64,000 bases of DNA, from contig JAOSJO010000012.1 of NCBI GenBank assembly GCA_027494055.1, positions 496,001 through 560,000 of the forward strand, written 5' to 3'. Of the stretch, positions 1-8,868 are shown one piece after another. Position 1 is the first letter of the stretch. Each line of letters starts with the position of its first letter. The notes below the pieces were generated by a model, which saw nothing but the letters and a program-made list of their open reading frames with translations, did no database searches and was not told the origin of the DNA. A program made the position numbers and the translations under genes. The stretch comes from Anaerolineae bacterium (lineage in GTDB: Bacteria; Chloroflexota; Anaerolineae; Aggregatilineales; JAFGMM01).

Positions 1-834
1 GGGTTGAGGAGGGACGGCGGCGCGCCAGACACCCCCTGAAGCGTGCCTTTGCCCTCCAGTGAAGGCAGGCTGTTCATCAGGAGTTGGGTATACGGGTGTT
101 GCGGCGCGGCGAATGTCTCCTGTACCGGCCCCACTTCGAGCAGCCGGCCGGCATACATGACCCCACCCGATCCACAAACTGGGCCATCAGCCCCATGTCG
201 TGCCCGATCAGGATCACGGCAGCGCCCAGGTCCTCCTGCACGCTGCGCAGCGTTTCCATCACGCGCCGCTGGACCACCACATCCAGCGCGCTCGTGGGTT
301 CGTCCGCGATGATGACCTTCGGGCGAAGGCTGATCGCAATGGCAATGCACACCCGCTGCTTCATGCCTCCGCTCAACTGGTGCGGGAACAGGTCGGCGAC
401 CTGCGGTTCCAGGCCAACGCGCTTCAGTAGCCCTGAGAGGCGCTCGTCCTGCTCGCTTTCCGTCAACTGGATGCCGTGGTCAATGAAACCGTCAAGGATT
501 TGCTTTCTGACGCGCGTCACGGGGTTGAGCGAGTTCATCGCCCCCTGGCTCACCAGGGCGATCTCCGCCAGGCGCGCCCGGCGCATGTCTTCGTCCGGCA
601 GGCTCATCAGGTCAACCCCGTCGAGCACCACCTGCCCCCCTCGATGTACCCTGGGGGCCGGATCAGCCGCAAGAGCGAGAGCGCAATGGTGGACTTCCCA
701 CACCCCGACTCGCCAATCAGGCCAAACCGCTGGCCGGCCTGCAAATCAAAACTGACGCCATCGACGGCTTTTACCGGACCGCGTGGTGTGTGATAATATG
801 TCCTGAGGTCTCTCACCTGGAGCAGTGGCGTCAT
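1..834 (-). CDS. dppD: Oligopeptide/dipeptide ABC transporter ATP-binding protein (partial, frameshifted)
   Basis: This is the cytoplasmic ATPase of a peptide-type ABC importer, cut off by the left window edge. The Walker A motif GESGCGKST is near residue 42, the signature LSGGMKQR follows in the middle, and the Walker B region [11 protein letters not shown] comes just after. The order and wording match the DppD/OppD subfamily, including the C-terminal HPYT segment that usually precedes the oligopeptide-binding extension. The ATG at 834 is preceded by AGGG. Reading continues across two single-base frameshifts, one in a run of six C at about 632-637 and one near 160, so the gene is probably intact in the organism. 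The permeases and partner ATPase should lie to the left of the window. The family call is firm; the transported substrate cannot be told. Confidence 0.85.
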
Positions 835-932
835 TGTACCCTACCGTTGTCCCCCCGTCGCCACGTAGGGCTATTATAAGCCCTAATTCGAACCTTAGCA
901 ATCCTCTATGTAACAGAAGCGTGGATTTCCCA

Positions 933-2339
933 ATGCGAGAACGTCTTGAGATTAACCTGCAGGACAGGGTTACAGCCGACCAGCTCTATGCGCATCACCA
1001 CCTGCCCTTCGACGTGCCGGAAGGGACGGGCCGCATTGACGTGCGTTACGAATACAGCGCGGCCATCAGCGCAGAGCGTCACGTGACGGGCGGCAACACA
1101 ATCGACATTGGCCTGTTCGACGCGCGCGGCGTTGGGTTCATGGCGGAGGGCTTTCGCGGGTGGAGCGGCAGCGAGCGGCGTGAGTTCTTCGTCGCACAGG
1201 ACGACGCGACCCCGGCTACATGCCGGGGCCGATCTTCCCCGGTACGTGGCACGTCTATCTCGGGTTCTACAAGATCGCGGACGCTGGCTGTGAATACAGC
1301 GTGACCATCCGCCTCACGCCAGCGGAGGCCGACCACGCGGAGGCGCGCTTCCCCGCGCTGCTTCGGCTGGGCGACCAGGCGGTCAGCCGGCCGCCGAACC
1401 CGGACGGCTGGTACAAGGGGGAACTGCACTGCCACAGCATCTACAGCGACGGGGGACTCCGATCCTCGTGAGGTCATCCAGGCAGCGGAGGCGCTTGGGT
1501 TGGATTTCATCGCGCTCACGGACCACAATGTGATGTGCCACCACGCGGCGCTGAAGGCCATCGACACCGACCTGGTCTTGATCCCCGGCTACGAGGTGAC
1601 GACCTACAGGGGCCACTGGAATGTATGGGGCGGTCAGGGCTGGGTTGACTTCCGCATCGAGACGGAGGCGCAAATGGCAGAAGCCCTTGAGGAGGCCAGG
1701 CGGCGCGGCTATCTCGTCTCGTGTAACCACCCGCGCCCGTCTGGCCCGCCCTGGGCATTCACCGACCTGGAGGCTTTCGACTGCATCGAAATCTGGAACG
1801 GCCCCTGGCGGCTCCTGAACGATGTCTCGCTCGCCTTCTGGGAGGCGCGCCTGCGGGCCGGGAAGCGCTTTGTCGCCGTTGGCGGCAGCGACGCGCACTT
1901 CCTGAAGCGCGCGCACAACCACCGCCTGGGGTACCCGACGACCTACGTGCGCTGTGACGGGCCGCCGACTGCCAGGGGTCTGCTTAACGGGATACGCGCC
2001 GGGCACGTCTTTGTGACCGAGTCGCCGGATGGCCCGCAGCTCTACATCGGTTCAGGGGACCGGATGATGGGTGATGCCGTGGCGCCCCCTCAGGACGGCG
2101 CGCTGCCCGTCTGGGTTGAGGTGATCGACGGCGCGGGCATGACGCTGGAATTGCATGGCGCGCAGGGCTGCCTGTACCAGCGCGCCATCGACGCCGCATC
2201 GCAGCGCCTGGCTGTCACCCTGCCGGCCGGGCAAACCCCCTACATCCGCGCGCAGCTTGTCACACAAGAACAGGATGGCCGCATCGCACATGCGATCAGC
2301 AACCCTGTCTACCTGTGGAGTCAGGCAGACCTGCGCTGA
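933..2339 (+). CDS. PHP-domain metal-dependent hydrolase, CehA/McbA family (frameshifted)
   Basis: This is a predicted metallophosphoesterase of the PHP superfamily. Metal ligands are visible as GELHCHSIYSDG near residue 165, LTDHN about 35 residues later, a later CNHPRP and a final SDAH. The first 150 residues form a beta-rich domain of the kind that precedes PHP in CehA-like proteins. The ATG at 933 is the first one in frame with that domain. Two frameshifts, at about 1207-1212 and 1452-1456, split the reading frame, but similarity continues across both. No signal peptide is evident. It is divergent from the ABC ATPase gene at 834, which leaves only about 100 bases for both promoters. Substrates in this family include carbamate and phosphate esters; nothing here selects one. 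Confidence 0.8.
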
Positions 2340-2385
2340 CCCGACAACAGCCTCGCGACAGCGGGGTGTGAGGAACGACCGGCTT

Positions 2386-3155
2386 ATGATGCCAAAACTG
2401 ACCTTCACGATCTCGGCAAGACGTGTCGCCCAAATCCTGGCGGTTATATCGGCGTACCTCTGCCTGCAGAGTATCGTCGCCAAACACATCGAAGCTGCGG
2501 CAGGGACAAACTCGACGTACTGGATCTATCACTTCGTGCGCCTTGTGAACGTCAACCAGGAGGCGAACATCCCCACCTGGTACGCATCGACCCTGCTACT
2601 GGCGTGCGCGGCGCTCATCGCGGTCACGGCCTACGCCGTAAAGACGAACAGAGGCCGGTTTGTCGGCCACTGGTTCGCGCTTTCGGCCATCTTCCTCTAC
2701 CTGGCGGTGGACGAAGCCGCCGCGCTCCACGAGAAGCTGACGATCCCGTTGCAGGAAGCCCTCAACCCTACCGGCGTCTTCTACTTTGCTTGGGTGTTCG
2801 TCGGGGCGGCGGCGCTGGCAGTTTTCGTGCTTGCGTACCTGCCGTTCTTCTTCCACCTGCCGGCCGGCACGCGCAAACTGTTTCTGCTTGCGGGCTGCTC
2901 TATGTGGGCGGCGCGCTGGGCGTCGAGGCGATCAGCGCAAACCAATGGTATCTCGACGAGGGCAGCAGCCTGACCTATGCGGCGATAGGGACGGTTGAGG
3001 AGCTTCTCGAAATGTTGGGCGTCGTCGTCCTGATCTACGCGCTGATCAAGTACCTCAGCGCCTGCGTGGACGGCATTCACATCGCCCTCAGTGCGCGCCC
3101 CGCCCCGGCCAACCTCGGCAACGGCGAGACGGCGAACCGCCAACCCGAAGGCTGA
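2386..3155 (+). CDS. Polytopic membrane protein of unknown function (frameshifted)
   Basis: I do not recognise a named family. About six hydrophobic segments are visible, beginning with one at residues 11-30. A conserved-looking acidic/histidine patch, LAVDEAAALHEKL, lies at the end of the third segment. A second acidic stretch, GTVEELLEMLG, lies just before the last segment. Charged residues buried near membrane segments suggest a transport or redox role, but that is only inference. Two adjacent ATG codons (2386 and 2389) are possible starts. A single-base frameshift near 2893 divides the gene. It follows the PHP hydrolase by 46 bases and may be co-transcribed with it. The C-terminal tail is polar and probably disordered. 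Confidence 0.55.
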
Positions 3156-3388
3156 GCGTGGGTGCGACTGGCGCCACGCGGCCGGGGCGGTATCTGTTTG
3201 CCTTTTGGTTCCCGCGACTGAAGTCGCGGGCCAATTCGTACTCTCGCCTGCCGTGTTCTGCGATTAACCGACGACTTTAGTCGTCGAGCCACGAAAAACA
3301 CACAATTGCGGGATACCGAGCGGACAACGTGAATAGATATTGAGGACGCGCCTCAGGAAGGGGACGACGACTCCCGCCAGGGGCGAGC
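3156..3388. repeat. Intergenic palindromic repeat element (two hairpins)
   Basis: A perfect hairpin CCCGCGACTGAAGTCGCGGG lies at 3211-3230. A second one, CGACGACT-TT-AGTCGTCG, lies at 3269-3286. The sequence GATACCGAGCGGACAACG follows near 3313. The same order of parts recurs near 22111-22381, and the first hairpin recurs exactly at 41153-41172, so this is a dispersed element and not a gene-specific terminator. It lies between two convergent genes and could still stop transcription from either side. Confidence 0.75.
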
Positions 3389-4520
3389 CTATTTGCTGTA
3401 GTCTGGCCCAAACACTGCGAGCATCAGCTCGCCAAGCCCGGCCTGATCGGGGATGAGGACCATCTCGCCGCGCGGCGTGGTGTAGTTCATCGTGTAGCGC
3501 GCGTCAACCACGTCGGTTTTGATGTTCTCGCGCGGGATGTCCTTCAGGTACAGCGCCAGTTGCACCGCCGTGAGGAAATCCAGCCCCGTCTTCATCTTGC
3601 TCTCAAGTTCCTGCCAGATCGCCGGCGCCTGCGCGAGGAGCTGCGGCCAGATGCCCGCGTTGAGCACCTTGTCGCGGAGGGCGTAGATCACCTGCTGTTG
3701 GCGGCGGGCGCGGTCGAAGTCATTGAGAGGCGTAGCGGGTGCGCGCATACCTGAGCGCGGTCGCGCCGTCCATGTGCTGCAACCCCGCATCGATGTAGAA
3801 TGGGTCGTAGCCATAGCCCTCGTCGGGATAGTAGGGATCGTTGATCGCCGCGTCCACGTTCACGTCAATGCCGCCGACCGCGTCGATCAGGGTTGTGAAA
3901 GCGTCGAACTCCACCGTGATGTATTCATGCACGCGGATGCCGAAGTTAAGCTGTACCGTCTGCATCGCAAGTTGCGGGCCATAATCCACATGCTGCAACT
4001 CGCCCAGCGGCAGGGCCTCGTTGACGCGGTGGCGGTCCGAATAGCCGGGGATGACGACGTACAGGTCGCGCGGGATGGAAAGGATGCCAAGCGATTGCGT
4101 GGCCGGGTCAATGCTGACCAGGAGCATCGTGTCGGTGCGGAAGGCGCTGCCGGGTTCGCCGCGCCGCCGGTCGATGCCCATCACGAGCACGGTATAGCGC
4201 TCGCTCCCGTTCCAGGGGTCAACGACCGGCATACTGAACGCCGCCTGCTGGTTCCCGCCGCCTACCGGCGTCGCCCAAACGATGCTGCCCGCCGAGGGCG
4301 CCACCGCGACGCCGCCCTCGGCGTCGGGCTGTTCGGCGGCGAGAGCGAGAGTCAGCGCCACGATCAGCAGCGTGCCGAAAATCGCCGCCCCGATCACGAT
4401 GGCGACCCACGTGTCCAGTCGAAGGTACCAGGGAGTTGGTTGCATACGTTGCGGCCGGCTCCGCCGGCGCGACGCCTGATTCATGTCCCGGCTCCAATTC
4501 GCCGAATTTCCTCGATTCAT
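3389..4520 (-). CDS. LytR-CpsA-Psr (LCP) family cell-wall polymer ligase-like protein (frameshifted)
   Basis: LCP proteins transfer polymers from a lipid carrier to peptidoglycan at the outer face of the membrane. The protein has a basic cytoplasmic N-terminus, one membrane segment at about residues 34-56, and then the LCP domain. Visible family features are the DTMLLVSIDP strand, SIPRDLYVVIPGY, RVNEA, the VGGIDV segment and ALRYARTRY. The start at 4520 is chosen because GGAGGG lies six bases upstream. A frameshift near 3720-3727 separates the last 110 residues. It is divergent from the lipoyl-pathway transferase gene, with 52 bases between starts. An exopolysaccharide cluster lies further along the window, but I see no direct link to this gene. 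Confidence 0.85.
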
Positions 4521-4572
4521 TGTACCCTCCGGGTAAAATACGCACAAACCTCTTTCCGACCGGGAGTAACTC

Positions 4573-5394
4573 GTGAACCAACAATCTTGGCGCGTGATCT
4601 TCAGCCCTCCATGCGATGGCGCCGCCAACATGGCGGTGGACGAAGCCATACTACAGGAAGTCGCCGGGGGCCGCGCGCCGGCAACCCTACGCTTCTACGC
4701 CTGGACGCCGCCGTGTCTCTCACTCGGCATGGCCCAGCGCCACGCGGAGGTTGACCGCGCCCGCCTGGAAGCGCGCGGCTGGGACCTGGTGCGCCGCCCC
4801 ACAGGGGGCCGCGCCATCCTTCACACCGACGAACTGACCTATAGCGTCATCGCCCCCCAGGACGAGCCGCGCGTCGCCGGCTCCGTGGTCGAAAGCTACC
4901 GCCGGCTCAGCGGGGGCCTGGCTAGAGGATTGCAACTTCTGGGCCTGCAAATCGCCGAGGCAAACCCCGCCGACGCCGGGCGCAAGGGCAGCGGGCCGAT
5001 CTGCTTCGAAGTGCCCTCGCACTACGAGATCACCGCCGGCGGCAAGAAGCTGGTCGGCAGCGCGCAGGCGCGCCGGCTTGGCGTGGTGCTCCAGCACGGG
5101 ACGCTGCCGCTCGTCGGCGACCTGAGCCGCATCGGTGAGGCGCTTGCGTTCGAGGAGGGCGCCGACGCCCGCGAGGTTGCCAGGGCGCGCACGCTGGCGC
5201 GCGCTACCACGCTGGAACAGGCCCTGGGGCGCGCGGTCACGTGGGAGGAGGCAGCGCGGGCCATGGCGCAGGGTTTCGCAGAGGCGCTTGACCTGCCGCT
5301 GGAGCCGGGCGACCTGACCGGGGCGGAGCGCGAAGCCGCCGCCCGGCTCAGGGTGGAGAAGTATGCCGCGCCGGCGTGGATGCTGCGGCGCTGA
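4573..5394 (+). CDS. lipM: Lipoate/octanoate protein transferase, LipM-like
   Basis: This 273-residue cytoplasmic enzyme of the biotin/lipoyl transferase family attaches octanoyl or lipoyl groups to the lipoyl domains of 2-oxoacid dehydrogenases or GcvH. The family motif RRPTGGRAILH is at about residues 75-85. Further on, GPICFEVPSHYEI is followed by GGKKLVGSAQARR. The cysteine in the PxCFExPS-type motif matches the acyl-enzyme cysteine of B. subtilis-type LipM, and the length (about 278 in that protein) also fits. A lipoate-ATP ligase (LplA) is the alternative, but the cysteine favours LipM. The start is GTG at 4573, with GGGAG about seven bases upstream. Confidence 0.82.
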   Translation: MNQQSWRVIFSPPCDGAANMAVDEAILQEVAGGRAPATLRFYAWTPPCLSLGMAQRHAEVDRARLEARGWDLVRRPTGGRAILHTDELTYSVIAPQDEPRVAGSVVESYRRLSGGLARGLQLLGLQIAEANPADAGRKGSGPICFEVPSHYEITAGGKKLVGSAQARRLGVVLQHGTLPLVGDLSRIGEALAFEEGADAREVARARTLARATTLEQALGRAVTWEEAARAMAQGFAEALDLPLEPGDLTGAEREAAARLRVEKYAAPAWMLRR

Positions 5395-5893
5395 CGGCGG
5401 CGGGGGTGGCGCGCTCAGGCGCGAGAACCCTTAAAGAAACGCCAACCGTTCTATTGCGCGGTGGAATCAGCCGGTGGGACACCGCTTATGCACTCTTGCA
5501 GGAAACACAAACCAGGTGGGGCAGCGCCGCCTGGAAAGGCCAAAAACCCGCGCCGGATGGGTTGCCCGGTTCCCGAAATATCGCGGCCCTACCTTAAAAT
5601 TTCTTGACATTGGGGACTTAAGGAATCACCCCAAGATGTGGGTGTGACTCGGTTCTTAGGCCGCCAAGCCTGTGGTGCGCTTTTGACACACGCAGAAACC
5701 TCAACAGTTCCCCGCGCTTCTTAACCATCGCCGCCGGCCTCTTCGAAAACCGGTTGACAATCGCTTGACGGTCTCCCGATTATTCGCTAGTGTTGTTCGT
5801 GTGTCAGTGCCAATCGCGCCATTGCGTCACGCTACTCAAAAAAGCATTTGATCCAGACCGCGTCACCCGATTTCAGCGAGGAGGTATTGCCGT
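5395..5893 (+). promoter_or_regulatory. Gene-free stretch with candidate promoters for the response regulator
   Basis: About 500 bases hold no convincing gene. Several sigma-70-like boxes face right. TTGACA at 5754-5759 is followed by GATTAT at 5778-5783 (18-base spacer). TTGACG at 5765-5770 is followed by TAGTGT at 5788-5793 (17-base spacer). An isolated TTGACA lies at 5604-5609. A strong GAGGAGGT ribosome site is at the right end, before 5894. I see no palindromic operator. Confidence 0.45.
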
Positions 5894-6574
5894 ATGGCAG
5901 CCAGGGTGCTGTTAATCGAGAGCGCGCGGGCCAATGTTACGACGTTCGCGCCGGCCCTTGAAAAGAAAGGGTACTCCGTTCACGTCACCCATTCAGGCAA
6001 AGCGGCGATTCAGGTTGCCTCACGCAAGGGAGCAGATGTGATCATCCTGGACGCCGCCTCGATGCGTACCTCAGGCAACCGCATCTGTGCGCAGCTCCGC
6101 CGGCACTTCGAAGATATGCCCATCATTCATGTAAAGGCCGCCTCTGAGAACGGCGCGCCCAGCCCGGCGAACATTGTCCTCTATATGGACTTCACGCCCC
6201 GCAAGCTCATCAACCGGATCGAGCGCTTCCTGAACGCCAACAAGGGTGAAGTCCTCATCCAGGGGGAGTTCAAGCTCAACATTCAGCAGCGACTCCTGAC
6301 CGCACGCGACAAAGAGACGCGCCTGACCCCGAAGCTTGCCAAACTGATGGAAGAATTCATGCGCAAGCCAGGGGAAACGCTCGACCGCAAGTACCTGATG
6401 AAAACCGTGTGGGACACCGAGTACATGGGCGACACGCGCACGCTCGACGTTCACATCCGCTGGATCCGCGACGCCGTCGAGCTTGGCGATGGCAAGCCCC
6501 AATTCATCCTGACCGAGCGCGGCAAGGGGTACCGGTTCGAACCCAACGGGCACAGCCCGGACCGCAACGCATAG
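5894..6574 (+). CDS. OmpR-type response regulator, orphan, with divergent receiver domain
   Basis: This is a 226-residue DNA-binding regulator. The receiver-like domain (residues 1-115) keeps an aspartate at about 53 in VIILDAASM, but the usual N-terminal acidic pair is reduced to one Glu (LLIES). The Thr-Ala and Lys positions of the active-site end are not clear. The C-terminal winged-helix domain (about 125-220) is typical, with LDVHIRWIRDAVE and the final FILTERGKGYRFEP. No histidine kinase lies nearby. Loss of the acidic pair suggests it may work without canonical Mg-dependent phosphorylation, which is inference. The ATG at 5894 has GAGGAGGT upstream. A bidirectional-looking terminator follows. 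Confidence 0.85.
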   Translation: MAARVLLIESARANVTTFAPALEKKGYSVHVTHSGKAAIQVASRKGADVIILDAASMRTSGNRICAQLRRHFEDMPIIHVKAASENGAPSPANIVLYMDFTPRKLINRIERFLNANKGEVLIQGEFKLNIQQRLLTARDKETRLTPKLAKLMEEFMRKPGETLDRKYLMKTVWDTEYMGDTRTLDVHIRWIRDAVELGDGKPQFILTERGKGYRFEPNGHSPDRNA

Positions 6575-6607
6575 CGCGCCAGCCAGCCCTCATCAAGCAG
6601 CTAACAC

Positions 6608-6645
6608 AAAAAGCCGCCGACATCCGTTGGCGGCGTTTTGTTTCG
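6608..6645. terminator. Bidirectional intrinsic terminator between response regulator and rpsT
   Basis: A GCCGCC...GGCGGC stem with a short loop is flanked by an A-run on the left and GTTTTGTTT on the right. It sits between two convergent genes, so it can end both transcripts. Confidence 0.8.
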
Positions 6646-6679
6646 CGATTCTTTTGGAAACGACGTGAGGGTCAGGCGA

Positions 6680-6952
6680 TCAGCTCGCGGCTTCGAGCGC
6701 AGCCAGGCGCTTCATCAGGCGGCTCTTGCGTCGCGCGGCGTTGTTGCGGTGGATGACGCCCTTGTTCGCCGCTTTGTCCAGCGTCTTGATCGCCATGAGG
6801 ACCTCAGCGCGCGCCTCAGCGACGTCGCCGCCCTCAATCAACGTCCGCGCCTGTTTGATGTGCGTGCGCGCGCGGGCGCGGAACTGCCGGTTGTGGACCC
6901 GTTTCCGCTCGGCGCTGCGGATCCGTTTCTTTGCTGACTTATGATGCGCCAA
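6680..6952 (-). CDS. rpsT: 30S ribosomal protein S20
   Basis: S20 binds 16S rRNA in the small ribosomal subunit. The protein begins AHHKSAKKRIRSAERKR, the standard S20 opening, is rich in Lys/Arg and Ala, and has the usual length of about 90 residues. The likely start is a TTG at 6952, because GGAGGA lies at 6959-6964 and family members begin right at this point. An earlier in-frame TTG at 6967 would add five residues and place the ribosome site inside the gene. It stands alone, and its transcript probably ends at the hairpin near 6608. Confidence 0.95.
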   Translation of the reverse strand: MAHHKSAKKRIRSAERKRVHNRQFRARARTHIKQARTLIEGGDVAEARAEVLMAIKTLDKAANKGVIHRNNAARRKSRLMKRLAALEAAS

Positions 6953-7214
6953 CGTGCATTCCTCCAAGTTTCCGACTCAGCGCGGGGCATTGTACCCAAC
7001 AGGCCGTGATTTGTCTAGTCGTTCTTCCTGCCCTCGGCGCATGAGAGAAATTAACACCGCTCTAAAGAAACGGCGTTATACTCAAGTGGAAACGAAATCG
7101 CCTTCCCCCTGAAAAGTGGGGATGACGGCGCAACCTGTATGCAGTAAAGTGCGTATAGGTTCTTTGGGACGCTGCACACTGGGCGCGTCCCCGGATTACC
7201 AGAGGCAAGTACAC

Positions 7215-7829
7215 GTGTCTGAAATCTCGTCATCAGAACTGGAGCGGATCGCATCGCGTGACCGTGAAATCGTAACGCGCGTCCTGGATGGCGACGTTGA
7301 CGCTTTCGCCGGCCTGATCGAAGCCTACCAGCAGCCGGTCTTCAACCTGGCATACCGGATGCTGGGCGAGGCCAACGAGGCCGAAGACGCCGCGCAGGAG
7401 GCTTTCTTGAGAGCCTACCGCAACCTGCACCGCTACGACATGAGCCGGTCTTTCAAAACGTGGCTGCTGTCGATCACCAGCAACTACGCCATCGACCGGC
7501 TGCGCCGCCGCCGCCTGTCGTGGCTCTCCATCGACGAACCCCTGCCGCCCCATCCGGCGCTCACCAGCGACGCGCCTGACCCAGAGGGGGCGGTCATCGA
7601 CGGCGAGCGCGCGGACCTGGTGCAAGACCTGCTGGCAAAGCTCCCGGACGACTATCGGATGGTGGTCACGCTGCGCTACTGGTACGACTACTCATACGCG
7701 GAGATTGCCGAGATGACCGATTCGACAGAGAGCGCCGTGAAGAGTCGCCTGTTTCGCGCGCGGCGTGCGCTGGCCGAGATGCTTGGTCCGAGCGCGGCGG
7801 CCAATCTGGTGCCGGTGATGGAAGCGTAA
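7215..7829 (+). CDS. ECF-type RNA polymerase sigma factor
   Basis: This is a sigma-70 family factor with regions 2 and 4 only. Region 2 shows FNLAYRMLGEANEAEDAAQEAFLRAYRN and a tryptophan-containing FKTWLLSITSNYAIDRLR. Region 4 shows LPDDYRMVVTLRYW, then the helix-turn-helix SYAEIAEMTDSTESAVKSRLFRAR. I chose the GTG at 7215, with GAGG about nine bases upstream, because family members start close to this point; an in-frame ATG at 7116 would add 33 unusual residues. The next gene starts 13 bases downstream and encodes a one-pass or two-pass membrane protein, the usual arrangement of an ECF factor with its anti-sigma partner. What signal it answers is not visible. Confidence 0.92.
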   Translation: MSEISSSELERIASRDREIVTRVLDGDVDAFAGLIEAYQQPVFNLAYRMLGEANEAEDAAQEAFLRAYRNLHRYDMSRSFKTWLLSITSNYAIDRLRRRRLSWLSIDEPLPPHPALTSDAPDPEGAVIDGERADLVQDLLAKLPDDYRMVVTLRYWYDYSYAEIAEMTDSTESAVKSRLFRARRALAEMLGPSAAANLVPVMEA

Positions 7830-7842
7830 GGAGAAGCGACGC

Positions 7843-8412
7843 ATGAACCGTGATTTATGGGATGTCATGAACCGCGCGCTGGACGACGATATCGAACCCG
7901 AAACCTGGCAGGCTGCCCTCGCCCACCTGGATAGCGCCCCCGGCGATGCAGCCATGTGGAACCGGATGCAAGACGTTGACCGGCTCCTGCGGCGGGAGCC
8001 GATGGCCGCGCCGCCCCCGCAGTTCACCGCGCGGGTGATGACCCGGATATACGCCGAAGCGATGAGCGCGCAGCGCACCGACGGGTTCCTGCTCGCCATC
8101 CGCCTGACGATTGTGGCGCTGCTCGGCCTGGCGATCACCCTGGGGGTGTACTTCGTGTGCACGCGGCTGTTCGGGCCGATCAACCTGGAGCAGATCGTGG
8201 ACCAGGCGCGCGCGCTCCTCATCGAGTTGGGCAACCTGGCGAACCTGCTGGTGGAATGGGCTGAGGAATACCCGATGCTCCCGGCGCTGGGCCTGGCCTC
8301 GATGCCGCTGGCTTTTGCCGCGCTCTGGCTGGCCGTCTATTACACGCCCAGGGACCGGCTGCGCGACCTGGTCCAGCGGGGGCTGTCGCTGCGCGAGCCG
8401 CTGCGCGGTTAG
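7843..8412 (+). CDS. Membrane protein, probable anti-sigma partner of the upstream ECF factor
   Basis: This protein of 189 residues has a cytoplasmic N-terminal part of about 85 residues, a membrane segment at about 87-110 and a second near 150-167. It lacks the HxxxCxxC zinc motif of classical anti-sigma domains. The N-terminal sequence (LWDVMNRALDDDIEP) resembles the short helical pieces that hold sigma factors in zinc-free versions. The assignment rests mainly on its position 13 bases after the sigma gene. The ribosome site is AAGGAGAAG. If it is an anti-sigma factor, the outer loop between its membrane segments would be the sensing part. Confidence 0.6.
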   Translation: MNRDLWDVMNRALDDDIEPETWQAALAHLDSAPGDAAMWNRMQDVDRLLRREPMAAPPPQFTARVMTRIYAEAMSAQRTDGFLLAIRLTIVALLGLAITLGVYFVCTRLFGPINLEQIVDQARALLIELGNLANLLVEWAEEYPMLPALGLASMPLAFAALWLAVYYTPRDRLRDLVQRGLSLREPLRG

Positions 8413-8868
8413 TCAAGCCGAGGTCGACGCCACCCCCGCGCCGGCCTGATTGTCTCCGCCCGCCTCGTCCTCCAGAGGCGTCGCCGCCCTGGGCGCGCCG
8501 TGCAACCGCCCCGCTTCCCGACCTGGCATGAAACGTGCAACATCCCTGCACAGGAGCCATCACGGGGCTTGAGGCAGCCCCAGACAACCCGCTCGATGCG
8601 CTCCCAAAAAGAAGGCCCCCGGTTTACCTGGTCAGGTGTCGGGGGCCATGCGCCTTTATGGCCGACCGAAGTCGGCAGCGCCTCTGCAATCATCATATGA
8701 TGACTTTTTTGCGCCGTCAAGGGTCATGATGTACGAAAGCGTTAACGAAAGCCGGCACAAGCGGTTGGCGACCGGTTTGGCCCGGTTTGCCCACTTGTCG
8801 GCGGCATTCAAACACTGTATAGTAACGATCAGACGTTCTATTCTTATGGGTTTCGTCTGGCTGCGGAA
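8413..8868 (+). promoter_or_regulatory. Gene-free stretch with hairpin and ftsK promoter
   Basis: A strong hairpin with stem GGCCCCC at 8614-8620 and GGGGGCC at 8641-8647 lies in the middle. Its T-rich side faces left, so it terminates best on the minus strand, where no gene is evident. Its loop holds the smaller palindrome ACCTGGTCAGGT. A good promoter, TTGTCG at 8795-8800 with TATAGT at 8818-8823 (17-base spacer), lies 45 bases before ftsK. Confidence 0.55.

Noticed and set aside
5376-5597. Small plus-strand open frame after the lipoyl-pathway gene
   Set aside because: No ribosome site, no domain, and it overlaps the end of the real gene.
8614-8647. Possible SRP RNA because of GTTTACCTGGTCAGGT in a strong hairpin
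   Set aside because: The conserved GGAAG/AGCAG core is absent; the match is only the small palindrome in the loop.
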